A stretch of DNA of 64,000 bases, taken from NCBI GenBank assembly GCA_964006375.1, contig OZ023269.1, positions 60,933,968-60,997,967 of the forward strand. Reading direction: 5' to 3'. The notes below the pieces were generated by a model. It ran no database searches. It worked only from the letters and a program-made list of their open reading frames with translations, and was not told where the DNA came from. The DNA comes from Tillus elongatus. Taxonomy: Eukaryota > Arthropoda > Insecta > Coleoptera > Cleridae. Positions 29,291-41,917 of this stretch are shown one piece after another. Within the stretch, counting starts at the first letter, position 1; each line of letters starts with the position of its first letter. Made by a program: the position numbers and the translations under genes.

Positions 29291-29440
29291 TCAGGTCAGG
29301 TCAGGTCAGGTCAGGTCAGGTCAGGTCAGGTCAGGTCAGGTCAGGTCAGGTCAGGTCAGGTCAGGTCAGGTCAGGTCAGGTCAGGTCAGGTCAGGTCAGG
29401 TCAGGTCAGGTCAGGTCAGGTCAGGTCAGGTCAGGTCAGG
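29291..29440. repeat. (TCAGG)30 interstitial telomere-like repeat
   Basis: Exactly 150 bases, 30 uninterrupted and unvaried TCAGG units. TCAGG is the telomeric motif reported for many Coleoptera. The array is internal, with unique sequence on both sides. Confidence 0.97.
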
Positions 29441-30479
29441 TTGAAGGCTTCGCGATATATATAAATTCCGCATGAGTGCTGTGAGAGGGCAACCTGAAGG
29501 TCAGTAATTAGTTGAAAGCCTTACGTCATAATGTTGGGTGAAGTAATAGTAGGTTTGTTTTCGTTTCCGCTTAGTCAGTAAACAGTGATCTGGCCTGAAT
29601 GACAATGATACCTTTGCCTTGCGTCTCATACAGCCTACAGGTCCTAAAAAAGATAATTTGCAAGCGGTATTTGGGTGAACCTTCTACTTCTTGACTTGCC
29701 AAACCTCCGAAAATCAAAGACCTCCAATTGAGGCTACAGTCCAAGAAGGGCTCGTGAAAACCTCAACTATGGCACAATGGTTGTGGAAAAGGCAACCCAA
29801 ATGCGCAATGCGTCATTTCCTAGTGATCAATAACCATATGAGAGACGTAGAGGAAATTGTCGGTAAGCCTCAAATATATGCCTGGGTGTGGTGTCCTGTT
29901 CTGCGGTGTTGCTCAATCAGTCCCACAGTAATAAAGCAAAGAAAAACCAAAACTGAAATGTGAACCATGAAACCAGCAAAATCTAAACAATGAATATTGC
30001 AATGAAAATATCAATCTTTTATTCTACGCCACTATGGAGACTGAGAGTGACATCGGGGATCTCGATACACACCAAGTCATCAACTCTCCAAGCAATCCAA
30101 ATTCTTAATGCTAGTGCACTCCCCATATGTTTGAGATTAACCCCAGCCGTGTGAGTTTTTCGTAGCAAAAGGTGCCTAGATGTCTGTGCCTTCTTGCCCG
30201 TTTCACTGTATAGGTCAAATTAGAAACATTGTCAAATAAATTAAGTGCTTACGAATTATAGGGTTTTTCTCACAATGTTCCAACCCATAGCCTGAACAAA
30301 CACAACCTGGTCCTAGCCCTATATTTTCACGCCTTAATATTTATCCTGGTAGCCCAAAAAATTAGTCATTCTTACTAAGCAAGTGTAGAGGCCTTTAAGG
30401 TAAGGTAAGTGAATACATTTCAGGTCACCCGTAGTAATTTAAAGTAGTCAGGGATTTAATTGCATAAAATTCAACATTG
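29441..30479. other. No recognised gene
   Basis: A 90-codon open stretch at 29691-29963 has no recognisable domain. Nothing else is assigned. Confidence 0.5.
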
Positions 30480-32123
<1,644 letters not shown>

Positions 32124-32126
32124 AAA

Positions 32127-32146
32127 ATGGCGGCCCAACAGTGGTG
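32127..32146 (+). promoter_or_regulatory. Diverged primer binding site, element 1
   Basis: ATGGCGGCCCAACAGTGGT-like sequence sits four bases after the LTR. It is a degraded version of the tRNA-Lys-type site that is intact in element 2 (48345). Confidence 0.6.
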
Positions 32147-32597
32147 CATAAATTTTTTTTTGTGCCAAAAATAAATTTATTTTCATAGAAAATTTTAATA
32201 AAATAAACATTTGTTCGCAATATAGGACATGATTGGCACAAATACAGGGTTTCTGTTAAATTTTAATAAAATTTTGATTACGTTAGAATAAAGCAAATTT
32301 TCATAAAAACGTAATAGTATTGTAACACAAGGGATTTAGAAATAAACCAATTTTAAATAATTTAGCACGACTCATTTAAATACAGTAAACTTAAATAAAT
32401 CAATTCAACCGATTTATTGAAAATTAGCAAAAATTCTAATACCGTATGATATTTTAATATGAAACAGTAAGTTGCACATATTACCAATTGTTTTATGAAA
32501 AATAAATATAGGTGGTGTATTTGAAAGGGTCAAAGCTTAGAAAGGGGGACAATTAAATTTTAAATGCACAAGGAAATTAAATAAATTAAGCTTGAAC

Positions 32598-34505
32598 ATG
32601 TCCGGGGAAAAACAGTTAGAAAGTGATAAACCAATTGGGCCAGAATCTGAAGAACCTATAATCAGCGTACCTGAAGATCCGGAGAGGATGGCAGAGCCAG
32701 AACCACAAAAACCTAAACAGTTCACGGAATGGAGGGGACGTAAAGCGAGTTCGGAAGAAGGGACCATATCGCAGGAAGAAGAAGAAACCGAATATCGGGG
32801 CGATGAAACCTTTATAATAGAAAAAGAAAAGGAACAGAATAGCGCCGTCAAGGAAAGTCCTCTGGAACAAACAGTAAAAGGACAGGAGGATGAATCAAAA
32901 ATGGAGAAGTTATTCGCCGTTTTGTTCAAGAAAATGGAGGAAAACCAACAAAATAGTTCCGAAATGAGAAAAGACATAAATAACAAATTGGAGGAAAACC
33001 AAAAAAACATAAATAACAAATTGGAGGAAAACCAAAAAGAAATTAAACAAGATATTAGCAAGTTGGAAAAACAACAAAAAGAATATATTAAACATACGGA
33101 TGAAAATTTTGGGAGATTATATGAACATATACAACAAAACAAAACGGAGATTTTAACAGAAGTAAACAAAAAACAAAGAGCTATGGAAACCAGTTTCCTC
33201 ATAAAAATACACCAGCTGGACGATGAAGTAAAAACCACACAAAAAACATGCCAAGTAAGCCACAAGACAATCAAGACGGAGCTGGACGCGGGAGTTCAGG
33301 CATGCCATGACAAAGTACGGGAAGAAACCGCAATGAGGAGGTACGACATCAAAAAGGTCGAAACATTAGTAAAGTCAGTGGACCGAAATGTGGTCAGGAT
33401 AGAACAGGAAACCGCTGAACAATTAATAAAAATAAAGGAGGAAATCCAAAATGAAACTAAACAGCATATTTCCAAAGCAATCGTCATGCCAAGCTATAGT
33501 ATGGACCACATGCAAATGGGGAATGACCCGAGTATGAAATTCACTGGGAACATTGGCAAATTACATCCCAAAGTGTTCGTGCAAATGATCAAGGACAAAT
33601 TGCATTTGATCCATAGTGTGAGCGATATGAAGAATATAATAAGGGCCCGACTAACGGGAAACCCGCTGTTGTGGTTGTCCACCAAAGAAAGCGAAATGTC
33701 GAAATTCGCGATTTTTGAACGAAAATTTTTACAATTTTACTGGGGTGAACATAGTCAAGGTTTGTTCAGAGAGAGGTTGTATTTCGGTAAATTTAATAGT
33801 AATCAGGGCGACGACTGTAGTCACTATTGCCTAAATTTATACAACATAGCACAATACCTAGATCCAAAAATGAGAGAGGAAGAAATCATCATGTGTATAG
33901 CTAGGCATTTTGAGGCGCAAATTGCCGAAAATATCGCCATACAAAATATCCAAACCATGGACCAGTTGATCAACTATCTGGCTAGGATCCAACAAAGTAG
34001 GAGAAATAAAAATGATCACACAGGAAATAATCAGAGGTATCAGCCGAACCGCTCAAATTCGAATGGCAATCGGAACAGGTCCGGTGGCAATAACAATGGC
34101 GGAGCAAATCGGCAAAGCAATAACAATTATTATTATAACAATAATAATAATAATAGAAAATTCACGAACAACAATCCTGAAAGAGAACGGGACACAGGCC
34201 AACAAAGGAGAACGGAAAATCCTGAAGGACGACGTGACGAAGATAATAGGAGAAATTATCGAGTCCGAGTGAGCAGTGAAGAGCCTAGGCAGCGAAACGA
34301 TCGCCAAGGAGATCGGGATAGATTGCCCAGTATCCCGGAAGACCCGATAGAAAACAGTATACCCGAATTAACGAGGCATAGTAGTTCTCTGAGTAATAAT
34401 GCACAAGTGAACGGTCAGGCAAGGTTAATTAGTAATACCCAGGTCGACGACATGGGCAGCTACGAACATGTTCCAAATTATATGGAAAGTCGTAGAAATT
34501 TTTAA
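32598..34505 (+). CDS. gag: Gag, gypsy element 1
   Basis: 635 residues from ATG at 32598 (MSGEKQLESDKP), identical at the start to element 2. Residues about 1-95 are acidic. Residues 95-210 are a Lys/Glu/Gln-rich coiled coil with NKLEENQK repeats. A capsid-like region follows (LHPKVFVQMIKDKL, LTGNPLLWLSTKE, FLQFYWGEHSQGLFRERLYF). The C-terminus is Asn/Arg-rich with a poly-Asn run and has no CCHC zinc knuckle, so RNA binding probably uses the basic Asn/Arg stretch. The frame ends at TAA immediately after the slippery heptamer AAATTTT (34496-34502). Confidence 0.9.
   Translation: MSGEKQLESDKPIGPESEEPIISVPEDPERMAEPEPQKPKQFTEWRGRKASSEEGTISQEEEETEYRGDETFIIEKEKEQNSAVKESPLEQTVKGQEDESKMEKLFAVLFKKMEENQQNSSEMRKDINNKLEENQKNINNKLEENQKEIKQDISKLEKQQKEYIKHTDENFGRLYEHIQQNKTEILTEVNKKQRAMETSFLIKIHQLDDEVKTTQKTCQVSHKTIKTELDAGVQACHDKVREETAMRRYDIKKVETLVKSVDRNVVRIEQETAEQLIKIKEEIQNETKQHISKAIVMPSYSMDHMQMGNDPSMKFTGNIGKLHPKVFVQMIKDKLHLIHSVSDMKNIIRARLTGNPLLWLSTKESEMSKFAIFERKFLQFYWGEHSQGLFRERLYFGKFNSNQGDDCSHYCLNLYNIAQYLDPKMREEEIIMCIARHFEAQIAENIAIQNIQTMDQLINYLARIQQSRRNKNDHTGNNQRYQPNRSNSNGNRNRSGGNNNGGANRQSNNNYYYNNNNNNRKFTNNNPERERDTGQQRRTENPEGRRDEDNRRNYRVRVSSEEPRQRNDRQGDRDRLPSIPEDPIENSIPELTRHSSSLSNNAQVNGQARLISNTQVDDMGSYEHVPNYMESRRNF
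34496..34502 (+). promoter_or_regulatory. Probable -1 ribosomal frameshift site (AAATTTT)
   Basis: In the gag frame it is read A AAT TTT TAA, the canonical X XXY YYZ layout, one codon before the gag stop. The -1 frame from 34502 is open into protease. The same heptamer is kept in element 2 (50899-50905). A downstream stimulatory structure was not demonstrated. Confidence 0.7.
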
Positions 34506-35107
34506 AACAACCCACGCATGAAAATCACAAAATTAAGCCCTGTATAAAAAAATATGCAAACGTCGTCTATGAACATCCAAAGGAATTTATAAAATTAAAC
34601 GAAATACAAAATGAAAATGTGGGAGAGGATGAAGGTATGGTATATTTAAAGGCGGAAGTTAATAGTAATAAAGCCAATATTATTTTAGATAGTGCATCAG
34701 AAGTATCCCTTATTAACTATGACTACCTAGTGAAAAATAAATTAAATAAAAGTATTATAAGAGTTCCTTAAATTACAGTGTTAGGCGTAACCAATAAAAA
34801 ATTAACGGAAATAAATGAAATGATAGTTTTGAATGTGAATATTAGGAAAGAAATAAGTATAGATTTGCAACTTTTTATTGTCAAAGGTATGGAAATGGAC
34901 ATTTTATGTGGAGCAGACATGCTAAATAAGCATAAGTTTGTGTTAGATTATAAAGAAAAAATAATTGAAGTGAGTGACATTAAAATAAAAATGTATTCAC
35001 AAGTGAAAAATGAAATTGCCAGTAAGCAAATATTCAATAATAAATATGAATATAATGATTATGAACCGTTTAAAAACGAGATGATGAGAGTGTGTATGAA
35101 GAAATAA
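34502..35107 (+). pseudogene. pro: Retropepsin region of pol, element 1, with stop and frameshift
   Basis: The -1 frame encodes an aspartic protease with catalytic ILDSASEVSLI (DSA in place of the usual DTG/DSG) at about 34684-34716, then MEMDILCGADML (about 34889-34924). TAA at 34769-34771 interrupts it. Element 2 has AAA there, so this is a one-base nonsense change. At 35089-35096 an apparent extra TG in GTGTGTAT shifts the frame into that of the RT ORF. Each lesion alone would block production of RT from this copy. Confidence 0.82.
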
Positions 35108-37707
35108 ATGTAAGAGAGAATGAGATAGCAGAAATGAAATGTCCACCAGAATATAAATTGGCAATAAAAGAGTTACTAGAAAAACATAAACAATTGATAA
35201 AGGATGAAACTAGATTTGCAAATGAATATACGCATAAATTTGAAGTGCAAGATATACAGAATTTTAAAGCAAAAAACTATCCAATTCCATTTAAATACCG
35301 TGAACAAATAGCCACAGAAATAAATGAAATGCTCAGATTGGGAATAATAGAACATAGTAATACGAGATACATAAATCCGGTAGTAGTAGTTAAGAAAAAA
35401 AGCGGGGAACTTAGAATATGTCTAGATGCGAGAAATGTAAATAAATACTCCGTCCCACAGTACGAAAGCCCATTGGCAATTGATGCGATTTTCGGCAATA
35501 TAACCCCAGCATCAATATTTACGAAAATAGATTTAAAACATAGCTTTTGGCTCATTCCGTTAGAAGAACACTGTAGGAAATATACAGGTTTTTCAATTAA
35601 TGGTGTTATATACCAGTTTAAAGTAGTTCCTTTTGGAATTCAGTCAGCATGTAGTGGGCTTGTTAGGGCAGTACATAAAATATTAGATAGGTATGAGAAT
35701 TTTACGGTACATTATATAGATGACATATTAATTTTTTCCAAAACAAAGGAAGAACATTATACGCACATCAAAACCATTTTAAATGAATTAGACAGGGCCG
35801 GACTGAAAATTAATGTAAATAAATGCCAGTTTTATCAGAAGGAGGTAAAATTTTTAGGGTATGTTTTGAACAAAGAAGGGTTTATGATGGATGAAGAGAG
35901 GGTTGAAGTCATTAAAAATTTTAAAAGGCCCCATGATTTGAAAACATTGCGGAGTTTCTTGGGAATGATAAATTATTTTAAAAGGTTATTACCAGACATT
36001 TCTGAAAAAACAAGAATACTCACGGAATTGTTAAAGAAAAATCAGACGTGGAAATGGGATGAAGGAAAAGAAGAAAGTTTTGTAGCTATAAAGGAAGAAT
36101 TCCAACAAAATTTAAAGGTATTCTATCCGGATTATCAATCGAAATTTATTTTACAAACCGACGGCTCAATGTATAGGTATGCAGGGGTGCTTTTGCAGGA
36201 AAGGTACGACACCAGAGTTCCCATATGTTTTGTTTCTAGGATGACAAAGGCACACGAGAGAAAATACAGTGTGAGTGAAATGGAGCTGGCCTCCATAATA
36301 TTTTGTATTAAAAAGCTACGTTTCTATTTACTAGGGGGCAAATTTCTTATTGAAACTGATCACTCAGCTCTCACCTCAATATTAGATAATAAATTTGCGA
36401 ATCAAAGGGTACATAGATGGGCGATATTATTACAGGAATATGATTATGAAATTAAACATATTCCAGGGAAATTGAATGTAGTAGCCGATGCACTTACTAG
36501 AGAAGAAGGTAAAGGAAAAGATACGAGAAAAATCAAAATAGGGGTAAATGTATTGAGGGAAAGCAGTGGAGAATTTTCACGACAAGAGATCATATCAGAT
36601 CAAATAAAACTAACATCCAGAGAAAAAAGAGGAACCTGGGTCGAAAATGAAATTATAATAAAGAAAATAAATGAATATGAGCTGTACTGCATAACTAATG
36701 AATTGGCAGCAAAAATTTTAGCAAGTTTACATATAGAACACGGGCATATAGGATCAAGGAAACTATGGTTGCTTTTCAGGGAAAATTTTATTAGTAAATC
36801 AGATACGAAAGTAGCGAAAAAAATAACCAGGGAATGCCATGAGTGTCAGCTATTAAAAAACAAAAATATAGTTAATAAAAATACCGTAAAAAGCATCGTG
36901 GCCAACGAGACCTTGGAAATAATAGCCATAGATTTTTTAAGCAATTTACTAAAGGGAAAACACGGGTATAAACATATATTAGTAGTAGTAGATGTGTTCT
37001 CTAAATTTGTAAAATTATACCCATGCAAGAAAACTAATGCCAAGGAAACAATGAAATCATTAGATAAATATGTAGAAGAAGTAGGGAAATTTAAACAATG
37101 CATATTGGACAATGCGACTTACTTCCGGAGTGAGAATTTTCTAAAGTACGCCAGACAAAAGCAAATAAAATTGAATTTTACCAGCATCCGACATCCAGCA
37201 GCAAATCCATCGGAAAGATACATTGCCGAAGTCATTAAGTTTCTAAGACTATTATATAAAGATGATCACCGAAATTGGGTAGATCAATTAACAAAAATAG
37301 AGGATTACCTAAACAATAATCCCAATACGAATACCGAGCAATGCCCAATGTTCATCCTAAAAGGAACAAGACCACCTCGAAAATGGATAACTGAAGAAAA
37401 ACATGCATATGATCAAATTAAAGAAGATCTGAGAAGAAAAATCCGACGAAAAGCAGAAAAATATAAAAGAAGAGAACAACATAGAATTAGAAAAAGGGTG
37501 AGATTTAAAAAGGGAGATTTAGTAGTCCTGAAATCATTTAAAAAAGTAGAAGGGGGAAAGGACATATGTCCCAAACTTTTATTTAGAAATGAAGGCCCAT
37601 ATATTGTAAATAATGAGTTGCCACAAAACAGTTACGAATTAAAAGAAATAGGTAATGATAAGATAAGGGGCATTTTTAATATAGAACACGTGTATAAGTA
37701 CCACTAG
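35092..37707 (+). CDS. pol: Pol: reverse transcriptase, RNase H, integrase, gypsy element 1
   Basis: 871 codons open to the stop at 37707. RT: IDLKHSFWLIPL, FGIQSACSGLV and the active site YIDDILIF (about 35715-35738). RNase H: LQTDGSMYRYAGVLLQ, MELASIIF, TDHSALTSIL (about 36150-36400). Integrase: HHCC zinc motif (HIEHGHIGSRK, then CHECQ), catalytic core Asp in IAIDFLSNLLKG, Asp in ILDNATYF, Glu in SERYIAEVIKF, and a C-terminal GPY/F-like module (LLFRNEGPYIVNNE). No chromodomain is seen. The order RT-RH-INT defines Ty3/gypsy. Translation depends on frameshifting from gag and is blocked upstream by the protease lesions. Confidence 0.93.
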   Translation: MYEEINVRENEIAEMKCPPEYKLAIKELLEKHKQLIKDETRFANEYTHKFEVQDIQNFKAKNYPIPFKYREQIATEINEMLRLGIIEHSNTRYINPVVVVKKKSGELRICLDARNVNKYSVPQYESPLAIDAIFGNITPASIFTKIDLKHSFWLIPLEEHCRKYTGFSINGVIYQFKVVPFGIQSACSGLVRAVHKILDRYENFTVHYIDDILIFSKTKEEHYTHIKTILNELDRAGLKINVNKCQFYQKEVKFLGYVLNKEGFMMDEERVEVIKNFKRPHDLKTLRSFLGMINYFKRLLPDISEKTRILTELLKKNQTWKWDEGKEESFVAIKEEFQQNLKVFYPDYQSKFILQTDGSMYRYAGVLLQERYDTRVPICFVSRMTKAHERKYSVSEMELASIIFCIKKLRFYLLGGKFLIETDHSALTSILDNKFANQRVHRWAILLQEYDYEIKHIPGKLNVVADALTREEGKGKDTRKIKIGVNVLRESSGEFSRQEIISDQIKLTSREKRGTWVENEIIIKKINEYELYCITNELAAKILASLHIEHGHIGSRKLWLLFRENFISKSDTKVAKKITRECHECQLLKNKNIVNKNTVKSIVANETLEIIAIDFLSNLLKGKHGYKHILVVVDVFSKFVKLYPCKKTNAKETMKSLDKYVEEVGKFKQCILDNATYFRSENFLKYARQKQIKLNFTSIRHPAANPSERYIAEVIKFLRLLYKDDHRNWVDQLTKIEDYLNNNPNTNTEQCPMFILKGTRPPRKWITEEKHAYDQIKEDLRRKIRRKAEKYKRREQHRIRKRVRFKKGDLVVLKSFKKVEGGKDICPKLLFRNEGPYIVNNELPQNSYELKEIGNDKIRGIFNIEHVYKYH

Positions 37708-37717
37708 CTAAATTTAT

Positions 37718-37880
37718 ACCCTGAGTACAGAAAATATAACAAGTAGGCATTTAAATAACCCGAAGAATTCATACCCTGAGAACAGAAAATATAACAAGTA
37801 GGCATTTAAATAACCCGAAGAATTTATACCCTGAGTATAGAAAATAAAACAAGTAGGCATTTAAATAATGACCCAAAGAA
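37718..37880 (+). repeat. About 55-bp tandem repeats after pol, 3 copies
   Basis: The unit TACCCTGAGTACAGAAAATA-AACAAGTAGGCATTTAAATA recurs at about 37718, 37773 and 37827. Element 2 has a similar array next to its integrase-truncating deletion. Confidence 0.85.
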
Positions 37881-39080
37881 ATACGAATCAGAAAAGCGAA
37901 ATTTTATAAGAAAATTTAAATGATAATAAATAAGGAGCAATGCTCGAATTAGATGCAGTTATTGGGTAAGTCAATTAATATAATCATAATTGAACGGTAG
38001 AAAGGGGGAAATAAGTTAAAATAAAATAGAAAATTATTAGTATTATTATTGAGTAATAAGAAACATGGAATCAGTAGACGAGAAAAATATGTAAAAGGTC
38101 TAAAAGACAGAAACCGGTTAAGTACCGAGAAATAATTATAATTAGCAAAAAGATAGAATATATAAGGGTCGGATTGATAGGAAAGAATTTGTATAGATGG
38201 TGTAGCGATAAGATTGAAATATGAAAAAGTTGAAGTAAAATGATTAACGATACAAAGATATCGGTCATTTAAAATGAAGTATAGTATATGGGCGATCCCA
38301 AAGAGGTCGGTCCCGAACTATTGAAGTATATATGTGAAGTAGAATGATTAACGATACAAAGATATCGGTCATTTAAAATGAAGTATAGTATATGGGCGAT
38401 CCCAAAGAGGTCGGTCCCGAATTATTGAAAGTATATAGAATGAATAATAAAAATATAATATGATGCAAGTAATAGTGAAATATGTATAGGGGGTATGTGA
38501 AAAGTCAGAAGTAGGGAGACCGTTTATGTTATGTAGAAAAAATAAATTATTAGAAGTTGATAAATAATAGAAGTATTACATAGTCCTATTCCATGGTATG
38601 ATAATTTAGCATAATGAAATAAGATTGAAAGAAAAGAAACCGCATAAAAATATGACAAATAAAAATACCAATAACTGTCATTTATTGAAATGAATTCTGA
38701 GGGAACGTTAAATAAGTCGAAATAACCAGGGGATGGCATAAATTTAGATCATATAGAACAAGCAATTGATTTGCCAAAAGAAAGAAATATATAAAACCAA
38801 TTGGTGAGCCATAAAAAGCGGTGTTGAATGAAATAAAATGTTTTAATTATTAAAGTGTCATACAAGTCGATTATGAATTAAATTTAAGAGTTTTAATATT
38901 AGAATGTCATGAAAGGCAATTTTAAATAAAATAAAGGGTTGTAATGATTGAAATGTCATAAAAGTCGATTTAGAATAAAATAAAATTTTGGAATGTCAAA
39001 AAAGGCGATTTTGAACAAAATATTTTAGTCAATGAATAAAGATGATCTGACTAGCAAACAGTATCCAGACTCACTTTTAG
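37881..39080 (+). other. Non-coding 3' region of gypsy element 1
   Basis: No ORF or env remnant is visible. A 107-bp unit containing GATACAAAGATATCGGTC and GGGCGATCCCAAAGAGGTC is duplicated in tandem at about 38233-38440 (single in element 2). Degenerate roughly 55-bp repeats with GTCATAAAAGTCGATTT-like cores fill 38810-39020. The polypurine tract precedes the LTR at 39081-39090. Confidence 0.75.
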
Positions 39081-39091
39081 AAAGGGGGAAT

Positions 39092-40734
<1,643 letters not shown>

Positions 40735-40792
40735 ATGTTGCACTACTCTGTAATCACTTTTAAATATACACTTTATTTGTTTGCTGTACTTT

Positions 40793-40862
40793 CAGTAATT
40801 TGTTATTTGGTTACGTGGACTGCAGCTTCGAACCGTCTCGGTTCATCATCAGCACGCTACTG
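40793..40862 (-). ncRNA. Hammerhead-ribozyme-like motif, PLE-B
   Basis: On the minus strand: CTGATGA (40846-40852), one extra U, stem II GAACC/GGTTC with a GAGAC loop, GAA, a stem III formed by the palindrome CTGCAG with a G-U closing pair, and cleavage triplet GTC (40818-40820). Stem I is CGTG (40853-40856) pairing CACG (40814-40817), then an internal loop and CAGTA/TACTG pairing at the base. The position is downstream of the RT-endonuclease ORF, as in PLE-A. Core base 15.1 is G rather than A, which may weaken it. Confidence 0.6.
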
Positions 40863-40869
40863 ACTATGA

Positions 40870-41307
40870 TCGCTTCGTGTGGTCTATGTCTGAGATTGTA
40901 CGTGACGCCTGCGTGTTGAGCTTCTATTGGTCAGTTGACTGTTCTCTGATTGGTTGTGTTTCTGTCTTGATCACTGTGGTTTGATAATGTGTCTATTTGT
41001 ATGGCTTTTATTAAGTTTTGTTTAAATGTTTGTACTTGGACTTGTTCTGGCATTAATTGTTTTTTACTGTTTGTTAGTTGAATATAGTATTGTTCCCAGA
41101 TTTCTATTTTTTGTGGTCTTTAATATGTTTCATTAGTTGTAATTGGTTGATATCTGGTTTTTGGTGTTTTCGGTTTTGAATGTGTGTAACTACTTTTGAT
41201 TTGTAGCTAGGTATGTGGATTTTTATCTAATGATGTTCCTTGAATCTTATTTCTATTGATTTTTTGTCATTCCTATATATTTTTATTGCATGTGTTACAT
41301 TATATTT
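40870..41307 (-). pseudogene. PLE-B GIY-YIG endonuclease, C-terminal half
   Basis: Minus-strand reading starts CNTCNK at the LINE junction. It continues through a degraded KYIGMTKKSIEIRFKEH-like motif near 41230-41290. Together with NGIYQI at 45660-45690 this shows the LINE split the nuclease domain. Frames are broken. Confidence 0.65.
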
Positions 41308-41309
41308 TT

Positions 41310-41387
41310 GGGGTGTAAAGTTAGTTCGCCTCCACGTGGTGCACCCTGGATAGCGTCTACTATTAGACGTGAACTAAATGAACTAAC
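41310..41387 (+). ncRNA. HDV-like self-cleaving ribozyme at the LINE 5' end
   Basis: The nested double pseudoknot is complete. P1 is GGGGTGT (41310-41316) with GCACCCT (41341-41347). P2 is GTTAGTTC (41320-41327) with GAACTAAC (41380-41387). P3 is GCC (41328-41330) with GGT (41338-41340), and L3 is TCCACGT (7 bases, as in HDV). P1.1 is CC of L3 with GG (41348-41349). P4 is CGTCTA (41354-41359) with TAGACG (41364-41369). J4/2 contains CTAA, with C41374 as the candidate catalytic cytosine. Cleavage is predicted just 5' of G41310, two bases inside the target duplication edge. HDV-like ribozymes that free the 5' end of the RNA are established for R2, RTE and Baggins elements. Confidence 0.87.
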
Positions 41388-41917
41388 CAAACCGTAACCT
41401 TCCTAGTCATGTCTTAGGAGGGCCGGGAATGCTTGCCTTAATTGGCCGGCATTGCGAGGAGAGTCCTCTATAAAAAACCCACATCGCAAGGTCGTTGGCG
41501 GGTTGGTGCCGAGGCGATGATGCTTCTGGCCGATATGGCCGAGCATTGGCAGGTTGGTAATTCTGTCGCTAACGTTAACCCTCCCCAGGGAAACCGGGCG
41601 ACCTCCCTGTGTAAATGCCTATTCATGGGATGCGGGGCTCTTCCATGGAGGTCTATTTTCCCTTGCTGCTCGTGGGACCAAACATGGACACGACTTACAC
41701 AGACCCAATAGAGGAGGTGGCAGGATTCAACCTTCCACTGGAACCTCCAGAGGGAAAAAACAGGGGAAAGGAAAGTCCACCCCTAGGACGACTACCAAAG
41801 GTAGACCCTCCTATAGGAAGCTTGGTTATCGAGCTCCTAAAAAGGAGGAGGAACCTTTTCCTTTAAGCTCCTTAACCTACTCCTTTATCCTCTATACACT
41901 CCTATATTCCTACTCCA

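Noticed and set aside
29259..29444. Open frame of repeated Arg-Ser-Gly-Gln-Val
   Set aside because: It is the (TCAGG)n array read in frame, since a 5-bp unit is periodic every 15 bases.
32537..33274. 245-codon minus-strand open frame (and its twin at 48877-49698)
   Set aside because: It is antisense to the gag coiled coil. Its Phe/Leu/Ser-rich content mirrors the Lys/Glu repeat on the other strand.
37881..39080. Degenerate env gene between pol and 3' LTR
   Set aside because: No signal peptide, transmembrane stretch or long frame in either element. The region is tandem repeats.
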